The notes: a model not told the origin generated them from the letters alone. Shown: positions 19,264-29,160, numbered from the stretch's first letter. The stretch: 64,000 nt of DNA from Photobacterium profundum SS9 (GCF_000196255.1 NC_006370.1:588187-652186), one strand, 5' to 3'. Translations and numbers: made by a program.

Positions 19264-20168
19264 AAAGCACCTCTAGTTCTTACATGACTATATAAGTTTA
19301 ATAGCATATATAGTTTTAAAATAAAATTAATGTGTTTCGTAAATGTTGACTTTCTATGAATTTTTTATGTGAGTGTTCGTATGATCACAAGCTGGCTGAG
19401 TGAAAAATGAGCACATTTAATAGGACATTGATGCAGAAATGAGAAAAAGTGACGTGAATTAATGGGCTATAACTGATGAGTTTCTCTGATCATGATTCGA
19501 TTAATTTAATGGATATTTGTATTTAATTTGGATGATTTTGGCGCATTAACGCTATAAAAATTGTTTTCAGTCGTTAAGTCACACGATAATAAAGAAGCGA
19601 AAATATGCTTTTAATGTTAAGCATAAGGCATGAAGTATTGCTTTTTGCTATATATCTTTGCATGATCATACACCTACTATAATATTTTAGTATCAATGCC
19701 TTTTGGGTTTATTGTCTATTGGTTTCATAGATTCAGTTTGATAAACGTAGTTATACCCAAGTTACCTCAAGATGCTCGTTTCAGCGAGAATTTGTTGGGC
19801 TCTAGGCAAGGCACTTATTTATAGACCTTCGTTCTACGTTGGAAATAAGTAACACCGCATAGAACTCAACAAAACTCGCCCTTCGGGAGTGATTCAACGT
19901 ATCTACTTCTGTGTCAAATGTGTTTGAAAGGAAGTGCCATTCCTACACACATTTTCCTTGAATTAAATACGCTGAGATCACTCTGAATCCTGCATCTTGA
20001 GGTAGCTTGGGTATAGAGTGATAGCAATTGTTTGACGCTCTATTTCTGTCGTAACTCAATAAGAACAACAAAGGTTGTTAGTAAACAACTACTATTATTT
20101 TATCGTGTTTCACTCATGTTTTTTTGAGTGGGTATTTATTCTTTTTTAATGTGTATGAGGTATCGGGC
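19264..20168. other. Long intergenic region containing a MITE-like element
   Basis: About 900 bases without a gene. The part 19264-19751 is AT-rich with no recognisable site or ORF. 19752-20015 is a repeat element described separately. 20016-20168 leads into the AGCS symporter gene and presumably holds its promoter. Confidence 0.7.
19752..20015. mobile_element. MITE-like element A (264 bases, non-coding)
   Basis: Terminal inverted repeats of 24 bases (19752-19775 and 19992-20015) match with one mismatch; they begin TATACCCAAG. Inside are two hairpin modules: a core at about 19779-19889, whose arms TTCAGCGAGAATTTGTTGGG and the complement of CAACAAAACTCGCCC pair imperfectly, and a second at about 19887-19985 with arms near AGTGATTCAACGTAT and ATACGCTGAGATCACT. 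No ORF. A TA dinucleotide at each end may be the target duplication. Non-autonomous element mobilised in trans, by inference. Confidence 0.75.
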
Positions 20169-21602
20169 GTGACTAGTCAGATTATTTTTTTAAACGATCT
20201 GTTATGGGGCTCTGTGCTCATTTATCTATTGGTCGGTGTCGGTATCTTCTTTACTTACCGTTTAGGCTTTATTCAATTTAAACATTTTGGGCATATGTTC
20301 AGTGTGATGCGAAATAGCCGAAAATCGGATAAAGCAGGCATTTCGTCTTTTCAGGCACTTTGTACCAGCTTGGCTGCGCGTGTAGGTACGGGCAATATGG
20401 CCGGTGTAGCCGTTGCTCTTACCTTAGGTGGCCCTGGTGCTATTTTCTGGATGTGGTTAATCGCTATGTTAGGAATGGCAACCGCTTTTGCCGAAAGTGC
20501 ACTTGCTCAGTTGTATAAAACCCGTGATGCAGATGGTAATTATCGTGGTGGCCCAGCGTATTATATGGAGAAAGGGTTAGGCATGCGCTGGATGGGCGTG
20601 GTGTTTTCTATTTTCCTTATTATTGCCTTTGGCTTGGTATTTAATGCCGTGCAAGCGAACTCTATTTCGCAAGCAATGAATGTCGCATTTGGTTTTAATC
20701 CAACGTACGTCGGCATGGTGTTGGTGGTAATGACGGGCATTATTATTTTTGGTGGATTACGGGCAATAGCACGTACAGCCGAAATTTTAGTACCGGCAAT
20801 GGCGTTGTGTTACTTGTTGTTAGCGTTATTTATCATGTTTACCAATATTGAAAAATTACCGGGGATCATCTCACTGATCTTCCGCAGTGCATTTGGTTTA
20901 GAAGAGGCGGCGTCAGGCGCTTTAGGTTACACCATTGCACAAGGCATGATTAACGGTCTAAAACGTGGTTTATTTTCCAATGAAGCCGGTATGGGCTCTG
21001 CGCCGAATGCCGCGGCATCTGCGACACCTTATCCACCTCATCCTGCTTCTCAGGGCTATGTGCAAATGCTGGGTGTCTTCATGGATACCATTGTTATTTG
21101 TTCGGCCACTGTGGCGATTATTTTGATGTCAGGTGAATATGTCCCCCATGGTGAGGTGACGGGTATTGAGCTGACGCAACGTGCGCTAAGTGCTCAAGTT
21201 GGTAGCTGGGGTTCAATCTTCATTGCTGTGGCTATTTTCTTTTTTGCGTTTACTTCTCTCGTGGCAAATTACTCCTATGCAGAAACGAACTTGATTTTTT
21301 TAGAGCACAACAACAAAGCGGGCTTGAACGTATTCCGTCTTGTTGTACTCGGCATGGTGATGTTTGGTTCAATCGCAGATTTACCAACGGTGTGGGCGAT
21401 GGCTGATGTGTCGATGGGCATGATGGCGATCATTAACTTGATTGCGATTGTTCTTCTATCTGGCACGGCGGTGAAACTGGCGAAGGATTATAACAAGCAG
21501 CTTTCGCAAGGTAAGGTACCGACATTTGACAGTAAAGATTATCCAGAGCTGCTAGCTCAGCTAGAAGAAGGGATTTGGGATCAGCCTAAATCGAAAGAGT
21601 GA
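20169..21602 (+). CDS. Sodium:alanine symporter (AGCS family)
   Basis: Inner-membrane carrier taking up alanine or glycine with Na+. 477 residues from the chosen GTG at 20169, which has GAGG at a normal distance; an in-frame TTG 45 bases earlier has no site. About ten to eleven membrane helices. Family motifs: SLAARVGTGNMAGVAVAL, GGPGAIFWMWL, GGPAYYMEKGLG, GLKRGLFSNEAGMGSAPNAAA and the C-terminal half rich in hydrophobic helices. The orthologue YaaJ also sits beside yaaA in E. coli, though the order here is reversed. Substrate by family inference. Confidence 0.92.
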   Translation: MTSQIIFLNDLLWGSVLIYLLVGVGIFFTYRLGFIQFKHFGHMFSVMRNSRKSDKAGISSFQALCTSLAARVGTGNMAGVAVALTLGGPGAIFWMWLIAMLGMATAFAESALAQLYKTRDADGNYRGGPAYYMEKGLGMRWMGVVFSIFLIIAFGLVFNAVQANSISQAMNVAFGFNPTYVGMVLVVMTGIIIFGGLRAIARTAEILVPAMALCYLLLALFIMFTNIEKLPGIISLIFRSAFGLEEAASGALGYTIAQGMINGLKRGLFSNEAGMGSAPNAAASATPYPPHPASQGYVQMLGVFMDTIVICSATVAIILMSGEYVPHGEVTGIELTQRALSAQVGSWGSIFIAVAIFFFAFTSLVANYSYAETNLIFLEHNNKAGLNVFRLVVLGMVMFGSIADLPTVWAMADVSMGMMAIINLIAIVLLSGTAVKLAKDYNKQLSQGKVPTFDSKDYPELLAQLEEGIWDQPKSKE

Positions 21603-21633
21603 TAGGTATTACCTATTAGATAAATATATTAAG

Positions 21634-21660
21634 CCACGCGACAATCGCGTGGTTTTTTTT
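21634..21660 (+). terminator. Terminator of the AGCS symporter gene
   Basis: Seven-bp CCACGCG/CGCGTGG stem, five-base loop and eight T. Confidence 0.9.
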
Positions 21661-21707
21661 GTTAACAATGATAATCTTCCGTTATCAGCCTTAATGGATA
21701 AAGCCTT

Positions 21708-22487
21708 ATGTTAATTGTGGTTTCACCAGCAAAAACACTTGATTATGACTCTCCCTTAGCAACGCAAACTTATACGTTACCAGAGCTAACGGATCACTCT
21801 TCTGAGTTGATGAAAGTGTGCCGCGAGTTAACACCAATGGATATTGCTAGCCTGATGAAGGTGAGCGATAAAATTGCGGGTTTAAATGCAGCCCGCTTTG
21901 CTGAGTGGCAGCCAGAATTTACGACAGAGAATGCACGTCAGGCTATTTTAGCGTTCAAAGGCGATGTGTATACTGGGCTGGCAGCAGAAACTATGACGGA
22001 AGAGGATTTTGCCTATACTCAGCAGCACCTTCGTATGTTGTCTGGCTTATACGGTTTGCTACGTCCGCTTGATCTAATGCAACCTTATCGCTTAGAGATG
22101 GGTACAAAGCTTGCTAACCCACGTGGTGCTAACTTGTATCAGTTCTGGGGTAGCGTGATCACTGAAAAGCTCAATGCTGCGCTTGCTGAGCAGGGCGATA
22201 ATATCTTGATCAACTTAGCGTCAAATGAATACTTCAAATCGGTGAAGCCAAAATCATTAGATGCACAGCTCATCACGCCGGTTTTTAAAGATTGTAAGAA
22301 CGGAAATTATAAAGTGATCAGCTTTTATGCTAAAAAAGCACGAGGCATGATGGCACGTTACATTATTGATAATCGTATTAAGTCGGTTGATGAACTGAAG
22401 CAGTTTGATGTAGCGGGTTACTATTTTGTGCCAGCAGAATCCACCAGAAAAGAGTTCGTCTTTAAACGTGAAGAGCAAGTGAAGTAA
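21708..22487 (+). CDS. yaaA: Peroxide stress protein YaaA
   Basis: Cytoplasmic protein of the DUF328/UPF0246 family that lowers intracellular free iron during peroxide stress in E. coli. 259 residues (E. coli 258), aligned end to end: [62 protein letters not shown] and [15 protein letters not shown]. The lysine-rich FYAKKARG motif, linked to DNA binding in this fold, is intact. Confidence 0.96.
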   Translation: MLIVVSPAKTLDYDSPLATQTYTLPELTDHSSELMKVCRELTPMDIASLMKVSDKIAGLNAARFAEWQPEFTTENARQAILAFKGDVYTGLAAETMTEEDFAYTQQHLRMLSGLYGLLRPLDLMQPYRLEMGTKLANPRGANLYQFWGSVITEKLNAALAEQGDNILINLASNEYFKSVKPKSLDAQLITPVFKDCKNGNYKVISFYAKKARGMMARYIIDNRIKSVDELKQFDVAGYYFVPAESTRKEFVFKREEQVK

Positions 22488-22563
22488 CTCTGTTAGAGCG
22501 ATGTGTTGAACATTGCCTAGAAGGTGCATTCTTCTGTTGTTAGCACTTGAATATGACAGATAA

Positions 22564-22600
22564 AAGAAAGGCAGAGATTTTCTCTCTGCCTTTCTTGTTT
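22564..22600. terminator. Bidirectional terminator between yaaA and srmB
   Basis: A long stem (AAGAAAGGCAGAGA against TCTCTGCCTTTCTT, 22564-22595) with a short loop lies between two convergent genes. Confidence 0.8.
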
Positions 22601-22629
22601 CTCTGTTGTAGAGATAAACCGATAAGTGA

Positions 22630-23889
22630 TTAAGCTTCAGGTTTGTTTTCTGATGCTTTCTTATGCTTTTTAGCGGCTTTCTTTTGCTTAGCAACTTTCA
22701 GTTTCTTATCGATTTTTACTTTTTTCTTTTTAATGGTTTTGGCTTTTTTACTTGCTGGGCGTAAACCATTGATGAAGCGTTCTGGCACTTCTTCTTCCAT
22801 ATAACGGCTTACACGTTCGATCATCGCTTGATCGTGTGCTTCAACCAGTGAAATCGCAATACCTTTCTTGCCTGCACGTGCAGTACGACCAATACGGTGT
22901 AAATACACGTCAGCGGTACGTGGCATATCAAAGTTGATTACGTGGCTGATGTCGGGTAAATCGATACCACGAGCCGCAACGTCGGTTGCAATCAGAATGT
23001 TGACATCACCATCACGGAAACGAGAAATCGCATTATTACGAGATAATTGCGCCATTTCGCCTTGAATCCAGCTACATTTCACGTTCATTGATGCAAGCTG
23101 ATCACGCAACATAGCCAGACGATCACGGGTTTTCACAAAGACAATGCTGCGCTCTGCCTGATGTTTCAGGATTTGCTCAAGCAATGCTAATTTGTGATCC
23201 ATATCGTCACAACGTAAGTAAAGCTGATGAATCTTCTTACGTTCGCGACGTGAAGGTGCAGAGTTTACTTCTACAGGTTCTTTCAGAATTGTTTCTGAAA
23301 ACTCACGAACGCCTTTACCCTCTAAGGTTGCAGAGAATAGAAGGCTTTGACGACGCCAGCGACATTCGTGGTTAATACGCTCAACAATTTTAGTGAAGCC
23401 CATATCTAACATACGGTCAGCTTCATCTAAAATTAAGCATTCAATTGCTCGGCAATCGAAACGCTCACTCTCAACGTACTCCATTAAACGTCCCGGTGTT
23501 GCCACAACGATATCTTGTGTTTTACCTAGAAGTTCAGCGTGGTCATCGTATGAAATGCCGCCAGTGATCGTGAAGATCTTTAGGTGAGTATTTTTAGCTA
23601 ATGCACGCGCATGGTCAGCAATTTGAATCGCAAGTTCACGCGTTGGGGTTAAAATTAATACACGCGCTGGCCCTGGCTTCTTACGAGGGAAATCAAGTAA
23701 GTGCTGGATCATCGGTAAAAGAAATGCAGCTGTTTTTCCGGTACCTGTAGGAGCGGAAGCCAATACGTCTCTACCGTCCAGGGCGTGAGGGATAGCCTGT
23801 GCCTGAACTTCGGTCGGGCGGGTGTAGCCGATTTCTTCAATCGCGTTTAATAGTGCGCTATCTAACTCTAACTCGGAAAAGTCTTTCAC
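22630..23889 (-). CDS. srmB: DEAD-box RNA helicase SrmB
   Basis: ATP-dependent helicase acting early in assembly of the 50S ribosomal subunit. 419 residues (E. coli 444). Motifs in order: Q motif region (TRPTEVQAQAIP), Walker A SAPTGTGKT (about 45-53), PTRELA, TPGR, DEAD as LDEADRMLDMGF (about 155), SAT, then IVFVKTRDR, ATDVAARGID and HRIGRTARAGKKG. The N-terminus FSELELDSALLNAIEEIG identifies it as SrmB rather than other DEAD-box paralogues. The last 45 residues are a Lys-rich tail shorter than in E. coli. Confidence 0.95.
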   Translation of the reverse strand: MKDFSELELDSALLNAIEEIGYTRPTEVQAQAIPHALDGRDVLASAPTGTGKTAAFLLPMIQHLLDFPRKKPGPARVLILTPTRELAIQIADHARALAKNTHLKIFTITGGISYDDHAELLGKTQDIVVATPGRLMEYVESERFDCRAIECLILDEADRMLDMGFTKIVERINHECRWRRQSLLFSATLEGKGVREFSETILKEPVEVNSAPSRRERKKIHQLYLRCDDMDHKLALLEQILKHQAERSIVFVKTRDRLAMLRDQLASMNVKCSWIQGEMAQLSRNNAISRFRDGDVNILIATDVAARGIDLPDISHVINFDMPRTADVYLHRIGRTARAGKKGIAISLVEAHDQAMIERVSRYMEEEVPERFINGLRPASKKAKTIKKKKVKIDKKLKVAKQKKAAKKHKKASENKPEA

Positions 23890-24083
23890 CAGTTATTTCT
23901 CCTCGGACAAGACCAACTCCAATAACAATCGCCACCTTCTTTCCGGTGCAGGATAATGGATCGATCATTAGTGGTTTTAATATAAGGGGCGGCATTATAG
24001 AGGCTATTGCCGCAAGTATCACCGATTAAAGCATAAAAACTTTATTGATTACGCTTACAGCGTCTCTTTGGCTAACATATTCA

Positions 24084-24806
24084 TCAAAGCTTAAGATAAA
24101 AATCACGCGTCAAAGCAATAAATTGTGCAGAATATTGTCCGCTATCATGGATGCATAATGCTTCTTTTTGAGGGGCTGATTTCACCGTGCTGGAGGTGAG
24201 CTCGATCAATAACCGGCTAACGGGTTTTTTCTCTGTGCTTTTTACTTCACATAACCGCTGACACTGTAAACCATATTTTTCAGCAGCTTGGATGAGCTGT
24301 CGCCCTTCGTATTCCGGCAATATCAAACTTACGATCCCTTCAGGGGCGAGTAAGTGCGTGATGGATTGCAATAACGCATCATGGGTTAATGTATCGGTGT
24401 GCCGAGCCGTTGCTCTTGTTTGGCTGTCGGCTTGCAATCCAAAATTAAAATAGGGCGGATTACAAATAATGTTTCCAATATTATTTTTAGGCTGCGTACG
24501 ATTCCACTGCTGGATATCTTGCTTTACGCAGTGTAAAGAGGATGACCATGGTGAATTCGAAAAATTCTTCGCAGCAGCATCTGCGGCAGAATCATCTAAT
24601 TCAATCGCGATTATCGAACATGGTGCTGGTGCAGTACGTTGTGCCATCATCAAAGCCAGCAGTCCGCTGCCGGTACCAATATCAATGAGCTTTCCTTGTT
24701 TGGGTAATGTTGCCCATGCACCGAGTAATACCCCATCAGTACTGACAGCCATGCCGCATCCCCCGTCGTCGACGTGGAACTGTTTGAATGTGAAACCTTT
24801 TGCCAT
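24084..24806 (-). CDS. trmN6: tRNA1(Val) (adenine37-N6)-methyltransferase TrmN6
   Basis: SAM-dependent methyltransferase modifying A37 of tRNA-Val1 (YfiC in E. coli, 245 residues). 240 residues from the ATG at 24806, which has a perfect GGAGG site six bases upstream; the frame continues upstream but without family likeness. SAM motif I is IDIGTGSGLLALMMAQR (about 42-58) and the N6-adenine catalytic motif is CNPPYF (about 122). It shares strand with srmB, its divergent neighbour in E. coli. A near-perfect palindrome at 24843-24862 lies in its promoter region. Confidence 0.92.
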   Translation of the reverse strand: MAKGFTFKQFHVDDGGCGMAVSTDGVLLGAWATLPKQGKLIDIGTGSGLLALMMAQRTAPAPCSIIAIELDDSAADAAAKNFSNSPWSSSLHCVKQDIQQWNRTQPKNNIGNIICNPPYFNFGLQADSQTRATARHTDTLTHDALLQSITHLLAPEGIVSLILPEYEGRQLIQAAEKYGLQCQRLCEVKSTEKKPVSRLLIELTSSTVKSAPQKEALCIHDSGQYSAQFIALTRDFYLKL

Positions 24807-24842
24807 TCTGCCTCCTTTATTTATCAACAGTATAATACCAAT

Positions 24843-24862
24843 ATAGGTAAATATTTGCCTAT
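24843..24862. repeat. 20-base palindrome upstream of trmN6
   Basis: ATAGGTAAATATTTGCCTAT reads the same on both strands except for one pair. It lies 37-56 bases before the trmN6 start, over the expected -35 region, with a TATTAT-like -10 between it and the gene. Possible operator; the protein is unknown. Confidence 0.45.
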
Positions 24863-25267
24863 TAGAACCGCTCACTGCTTCAATTTCTAGCTTGTTACTA
24901 ATGATTACACTGCGTAATTGCTAACCATCCACACATCAAAAAGTGATATCGATAGTGATAAATCCTGTAATGAATATTTAAATTCCGTGGCGTTATTGTT
25001 ACGCAGTTGTAAGTGCTACTTTGCATTAATTAGATCAAAAGCTTTTATTGGCTCTTAGCTCTTATTTTAATATTAAAACTGGTGTTATATGCTGGTTATT
25101 AGTGCGCGAAGCCAAAGATTATGGTGTTTTTCGTTACCTCGTTGCTAATTGTTAACTTTTTCTTCATTATGCTGCGATAAGTGTCACATTTAGCAACATG
25201 TATTGCGTGACATAAATTATAAGAAACAAACACAACTAATAAACAAATACGAGTGGGAAGGTGTAGT
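24863..25267. other. Intergenic region upstream of brnQ
   Basis: About 400 AT-rich bases between divergent trmN6 and brnQ. It contains a perfect 14-base palindrome TTTTAATATTAAAA near 25064-25077 but no ORF, terminator or confident promoter. Confidence 0.5.
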
Positions 25268-26575
25268 TTGAAGAAAACACTGAAAGTATCAGATATCTTG
25301 GCGTTAGGTTTTATGACCTTCGCATTCTTTTTAGGGGCGGGTAATATTATTTTCCCACCTCAAGCGGGTCAACAAGCGGGTGAGCACCTAATACCTGCGA
25401 TGCTTGGTTTCCTTTCTACCGGGGTTAGCTTACCGCTGATTGCCATTATTGCCGTTGCACTTGCTGGCGGTTGGAAAGGGCTTACGCGTGACTTACCGTC
25501 TAAAGTGGCTACTTTGCTGGCGGTATTAATCTTTATTGTTATTGGGCCTGCATTTGCTGCACCTCGTGCTGGTCTTGTTGCTTACGAAATGGGTGTAAAA
25601 CCTTTTATTGCCGATGCTGGACAGCTTAGCTTAACAATCTTCTCTATTGTCTTTTTTGCTATTGCTCTGTTCCTTTCTCGCTCTCGTGGCAACTTAGTTG
25701 ATTTAGTCGGTAAGTTTTTAACGCCTATTTTATTCCTTGCGCTAGTCGCATTGGCAGTGGCGGTTGTGATTAACCCACAAGATGCGATTGAAGCGGCGAA
25801 AGGTGATTACGTTGATATGCCTTTCCTTAAAGGTTTCGTTGAAGGCTATAACACACTGGATGCAGTAGCGGCATTGTTATTTGGTATGGTGATTGTTGAT
25901 GCTGTACGCAGCAAAGGCATTACAGATGAAGCCGAAACACGTAAATACTTAATCTGTGCTGGCTTAATTGCCGCTGCGGGCTTGGCTTTTGTTTATATTT
26001 CACTGTTCTACCTAGGCGCAACAAGTGGCGTAATTGCTGCCAGTGCTAGTAATGGTGGTGATATTCTTGCTATTTACGTTGCAGCATTGTTTGGCCCTGC
26101 TGGGCAAATGATGTTGTCGCTCATTGTATTATTAGCTTGTTTAACCACGGTTGTTGGCTTATTAACGGCGTGTTCTGAGTACTTCTCTTCACTGACGTCT
26201 TGGTCTTACGAGAAGTGGGTAACATTACTGGCGGTAATTTGTTGTGTTGTGGCAAACGTTGGTCTTAATCAGTTAATTACGATCTCTTTACCTGCGTTGT
26301 TTGCACTGTACCCAATTGCAATGGCACTGGTAATGCTCAGTTTTATTCGTCGTTGGTTACCAAACCCAGTATTGTCTTACCGCGTAGTAATGATTGTGGC
26401 ATTGTCGTTCAGCCTAATTGATGCTGCAAAAGTAGCGGGCTTTGATGTATCGGCATTCAGAATTATCCCTCTGTTTGACTACGGTATGGCTTGGTTACTG
26501 CCAACAGCGATTGCTCTCGTTATCACCTGTGTTATCGGTGGTAAAGTGGCTCAGCAAACACGTCAAGCTGCGTAA
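25268..26575 (+). CDS. brnQ: Branched-chain amino acid:cation symporter BrnQ
   Basis: LIV-II system carrier taking up leucine, isoleucine and valine with Na+. About 12 membrane helices. Start: a TTG at 25268 (KKTLKVSDILALGF) has GGAAGG eight bases upstream and fits the family N-terminus; an in-frame GTG at 25253 would overlap that ribosome-binding site. 435 residues (E. coli 439). Conserved stretches GFMTFAFFLGAGNIIFPP, GPAFAAPRAG, DAVAALLFGMVIVDAVRSKG and LACLTTVVGLLTACSEYF. Single gene with its own terminator. Confidence 0.95.
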   Translation: MKKTLKVSDILALGFMTFAFFLGAGNIIFPPQAGQQAGEHLIPAMLGFLSTGVSLPLIAIIAVALAGGWKGLTRDLPSKVATLLAVLIFIVIGPAFAAPRAGLVAYEMGVKPFIADAGQLSLTIFSIVFFAIALFLSRSRGNLVDLVGKFLTPILFLALVALAVAVVINPQDAIEAAKGDYVDMPFLKGFVEGYNTLDAVAALLFGMVIVDAVRSKGITDEAETRKYLICAGLIAAAGLAFVYISLFYLGATSGVIAASASNGGDILAIYVAALFGPAGQMMLSLIVLLACLTTVVGLLTACSEYFSSLTSWSYEKWVTLLAVICCVVANVGLNQLITISLPALFALYPIAMALVMLSFIRRWLPNPVLSYRVVMIVALSFSLIDAAKVAGFDVSAFRIIPLFDYGMAWLLPTAIALVITCVIGGKVAQQTRQAA

Positions 26576-26610
26576 TTATTATTTGTATTAAAAAATTGTA
26601 TTAAAACAAA

Positions 26611-26640
26611 ACGGGATGCCATGATGGCATCCCGTTTTTT
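26611..26640. terminator. Terminator between brnQ and fldB
   Basis: Perfect 10-bp stem ACGGGATGCC/GGCATCCCGT with a four-base loop... and six T; serves brnQ and, less well, convergent fldB. Confidence 0.9.
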
Positions 26641-26676
26641 GTTGGCTAAAGCGTATTTAACGCAAGACAAAGAGAC

Positions 26677-27198
26677 TTAGAGTGAATCGCTATATTCAGT
26701 CAATATCTGTTCACACCATTGAGTAATACGTTCATCACTCATCTCAAATTGGCTGTCTTCATCAAGGGCTAAGCCAACAAAGAATTCTTCATCTTCTGTC
26801 AGAGCTTTCGATGCTTCAAATTGGTAACTCTCATTATTCGGCCAATAACCGACAACGTTAATGCCTGTTGGTAGCAGTTTGTCGTGCAGCATGCCCATCG
26901 CATCTAAAAACCACTCGGTGTAGCCTTCTTGATCACCCATGCCAAAGAAAGCCACGGTTTTACCAGTAAGGGTTAGCCCATCGAGTTGTTCCCATACCGC
27001 TTCCCAGTCTTCTTGTAATTCACCGAAATCCCATGTTGAGATCCCCATGATCAGCATGTCAAAGTTGTTCATTTCACTGATCGGTGTTTCTTTGATATTG
27101 TGCAGTTCAACGAGTTCATCACCAATACACTCGCGGATTTTTTCTGCCGCCATTTCTGTGTAACAAGTTGTTGAACCGTAGAATAGGCCAATTTTCAT
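26677..27198 (-). CDS. fldB: Flavodoxin 2
   Basis: FMN-binding electron carrier of the long-chain flavodoxin class, cytoplasmic. 173 residues, as in E. coli FldB. FMN phosphate loop is [13 protein letters not shown] (about 7-19); the flavin-stacking regions are [13 protein letters not shown] (about 54-66) and [13 protein letters not shown] (about 90-102). The N-terminal [12 protein letters not shown] and the pairing with xerD, dsbC and recJ fit FldB rather than FldA. Divergent from xerD. Confidence 0.95.
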   Translation of the reverse strand: MKIGLFYGSTTCYTEMAAEKIRECIGDELVELHNIKETPISEMNNFDMLIMGISTWDFGELQEDWEAVWEQLDGLTLTGKTVAFFGMGDQEGYTEWFLDAMGMLHDKLLPTGINVVGYWPNNESYQFEASKALTEDEEFFVGLALDEDSQFEMSDERITQWCEQILTEYSDSL

Positions 27199-27411
27199 GC
27201 TGATAATCCGTTGGTGTGTGCAATGGCTGAGAGTTTACCTAGCTTCTTTCTATTCCTCTATGTTTTATCTTGCTGCTTTATCGTGTTTCAGGGTTATCGG
27301 CTGGGATATGACAAGTTACTTTTAGGTATAAATAGACTACCATGATCAAAGTACTGTGTTTATATCCATGCATTTCATTTGGTGTATTTGCATATAGGGT
27401 TAGAGGTTGTT

Positions 27412-28308
27412 GTGGAAAACGACGAAAATATGATTGAACGCTTTCTTGATGCAATGTGGATGGAGAGAGGGTTATCAGAAAATACGCTGATGTCTTATCG
27501 TAATGATTTAACCAAATTACGAAGGTGGTCAGACGAGAAAAGCTATCGCTTGGTAACGTTATCTTCTGATGATTTACAGCGGTATCAGCAATGGCTATTT
27601 GATGCTGATTTTAAACAGACATCGCGTGCGCGCATGGTGTCGGCTATTCGCCGTTTATACCAGTACCTATACCGTGAAAAAGTGCGTGACGATGATCCGA
27701 GCAGCATGATGATAAGCCCGCGTTTGCCTAAACGCTTACCGAAAGATTTAACCGAAGAGCAAGTTGGTGCTTTACTTGATGCGCCAGATACCAATAACCC
27801 GATAGAATTGCGTGATAAAGCGATGTTAGAGTTGCTTTATGCCACAGGGTTACGTGTTACCGAGTTGGTTAGCTTAACCATGGAAAATACGAATTTACGT
27901 CAAGGTGTGGTGAGGGTGTTAGGTAAGGGGGGGAAAGAACGGTTAGTGCCTATGGGAGAAAATGCAATTGATTGGATTGAAGAGTTCATTGATAGCGGCC
28001 GCCCACTGCTATTAGGTGAGAAAAGTTCTGATGTATTGTTTCCCAGTAAACGCGCAAGGCAAATGACAAGGCAGACGTTTTGGCATCGTATTAAGTATTA
28101 TGCGGTGATTGCAGGTATCGATACCGATACATTGTCGCCACACGTGATGAGGCATGCGTTTGCAACCCATTTATTGAATCATGGTGCTGATTTACGTGTG
28201 GTACAGATGCTGCTTGGGCATAGTGATTTATCCACCACTCAGATCTATACTCATGTAGCGACAGAGCGCTTAAAACAACTTCATGCGACGCATCACCCTC
28301 GTGTTTAA
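27412..28308 (+). CDS. xerD: Site-specific tyrosine recombinase XerD
   Basis: Works with XerC at the dif site to resolve chromosome dimers, controlled by FtsK. From a GTG at 27412 with AGAGG upstream the protein is 298 residues, exactly the E. coli length; an earlier ATG gives an unsupported extension. N-terminal SAM-like core-binding domain (about 1-90), then the catalytic domain with Arg in ATGLRVTELVSL (about 148), His-x-x-Arg in HVMRHAFATHLL (about 244-247), His in LGHSDLSTTQIY and the Tyr nucleophile in QIYTHV (about 279). First gene of the xerD-dsbC-recJ row. Confidence 0.96.
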   Translation: MENDENMIERFLDAMWMERGLSENTLMSYRNDLTKLRRWSDEKSYRLVTLSSDDLQRYQQWLFDADFKQTSRARMVSAIRRLYQYLYREKVRDDDPSSMMISPRLPKRLPKDLTEEQVGALLDAPDTNNPIELRDKAMLELLYATGLRVTELVSLTMENTNLRQGVVRVLGKGGKERLVPMGENAIDWIEEFIDSGRPLLLGEKSSDVLFPSKRARQMTRQTFWHRIKYYAVIAGIDTDTLSPHVMRHAFATHLLNHGADLRVVQMLLGHSDLSTTQIYTHVATERLKQLHATHHPRV

Positions 28309-28437
28309 TGTGGGTGAGAGCCGAGAATCTAATACCTAGTATCTAGTCTCTCGCCTCTTGTTTATAATGAACTTTGAAAGTTTTTCGGACTCTCACTGGT
28401 CTACTCTTTATATTACTTTTTTAAAGGATCTAGTCGA

Positions 28438-29160
28438 ATGCACTTTTTTGGCCGAACATTACTTGCGACTGTGGTTGCGTTAACTGCTTTTTCTGCAGCA
28501 GCAAAGCCCGACGAGGCTGCAATTAAAACGAAATTGGGTGCGCTAGGTTTAGCTCCAAGCTCGATTTCTCCTTCTCCTATTTCAGGTATGAATGAAGCGG
28601 TGACTGAGCGTGGCGTTGTTTACGTATCTGATGACGGCAATTACTTTATTGCAGGCCATCTGTATCAGAATACGGGTGCCGAGCCAGTGAATCTAACCGA
28701 ACAAAAAATGGCGAAGATTAACAAAGACAAGCTGCAAGGCATGGAAGATGAAATGATCATCTATCCTGCGAAAGACGAAAAATATGTCGTGACTGTTTTT
28801 ACCGATACTACATGTGGTTATTGCCGTAAGTTACATGGTGAAATGCAAGCATACAATGATGCGGGTATCACCATTCGTTACCTTGCTTTCCCACGTGGTG
28901 GCGAGCGTTCTGGTAACTTCGGGCAAATGAGTGCTATTTGGGGCGCGAAAGATAAAGCAAAAGCAATGAATGATGCAAAGAGTGGCATGTTTGACGACAG
29001 CGGTATCAAATTACGTGAAGATCTTGTACGTAAGCATTATGAATTAGGTGTTGCCATGGGTGTTAGCGGTACGCCTGCACTAATCTTGGAAGATGGCACA
29101 ATGCTTCCTGGTTATCAGCCTGCACCTATGCTGCGTAAAATGCTCGATAGCCGTAGCTAA
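28438..29160 (+). CDS. dsbC: Periplasmic thiol:disulfide interchange protein DsbC
   Basis: Disulfide isomerase, a V-shaped dimer kept reduced by DsbD. 240 residues with a signal peptide cleaved after about residue 22 (AFSAAA), an N-terminal dimerisation domain and a thioredoxin domain with active site CGYC at Cys126/Cys129 and the cis-Pro loop GVSGTPAL. These are the only two cysteines: the structural disulfide found in the E. coli enzyme is absent (AIWGAKDK in place of AIWCAKDK). Ribosome-binding site AAAGGA precedes the ATG. A terminator follows, so recJ may have its own promoter. Confidence 0.95.
   Translation: MHFFGRTLLATVVALTAFSAAAKPDEAAIKTKLGALGLAPSSISPSPISGMNEAVTERGVVYVSDDGNYFIAGHLYQNTGAEPVNLTEQKMAKINKDKLQGMEDEMIIYPAKDEKYVVTVFTDTTCGYCRKLHGEMQAYNDAGITIRYLAFPRGGERSGNFGQMSAIWGAKDKAKAMNDAKSGMFDDSGIKLREDLVRKHYELGVAMGVSGTPALILEDGTMLPGYQPAPMLRKMLDSRS

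Noticed and set aside
22257..22694. 145-codon ORF overlapping the yaaA end and the srmB end
   Set aside because: Spans a terminator hairpin and two conserved genes; not supported.
24469..24846. 125-codon ORF opposite trmN6
   Set aside because: Lies fully across the methyltransferase gene, whose SAM and NPPY motifs are intact; no family likeness in the antisense frame.
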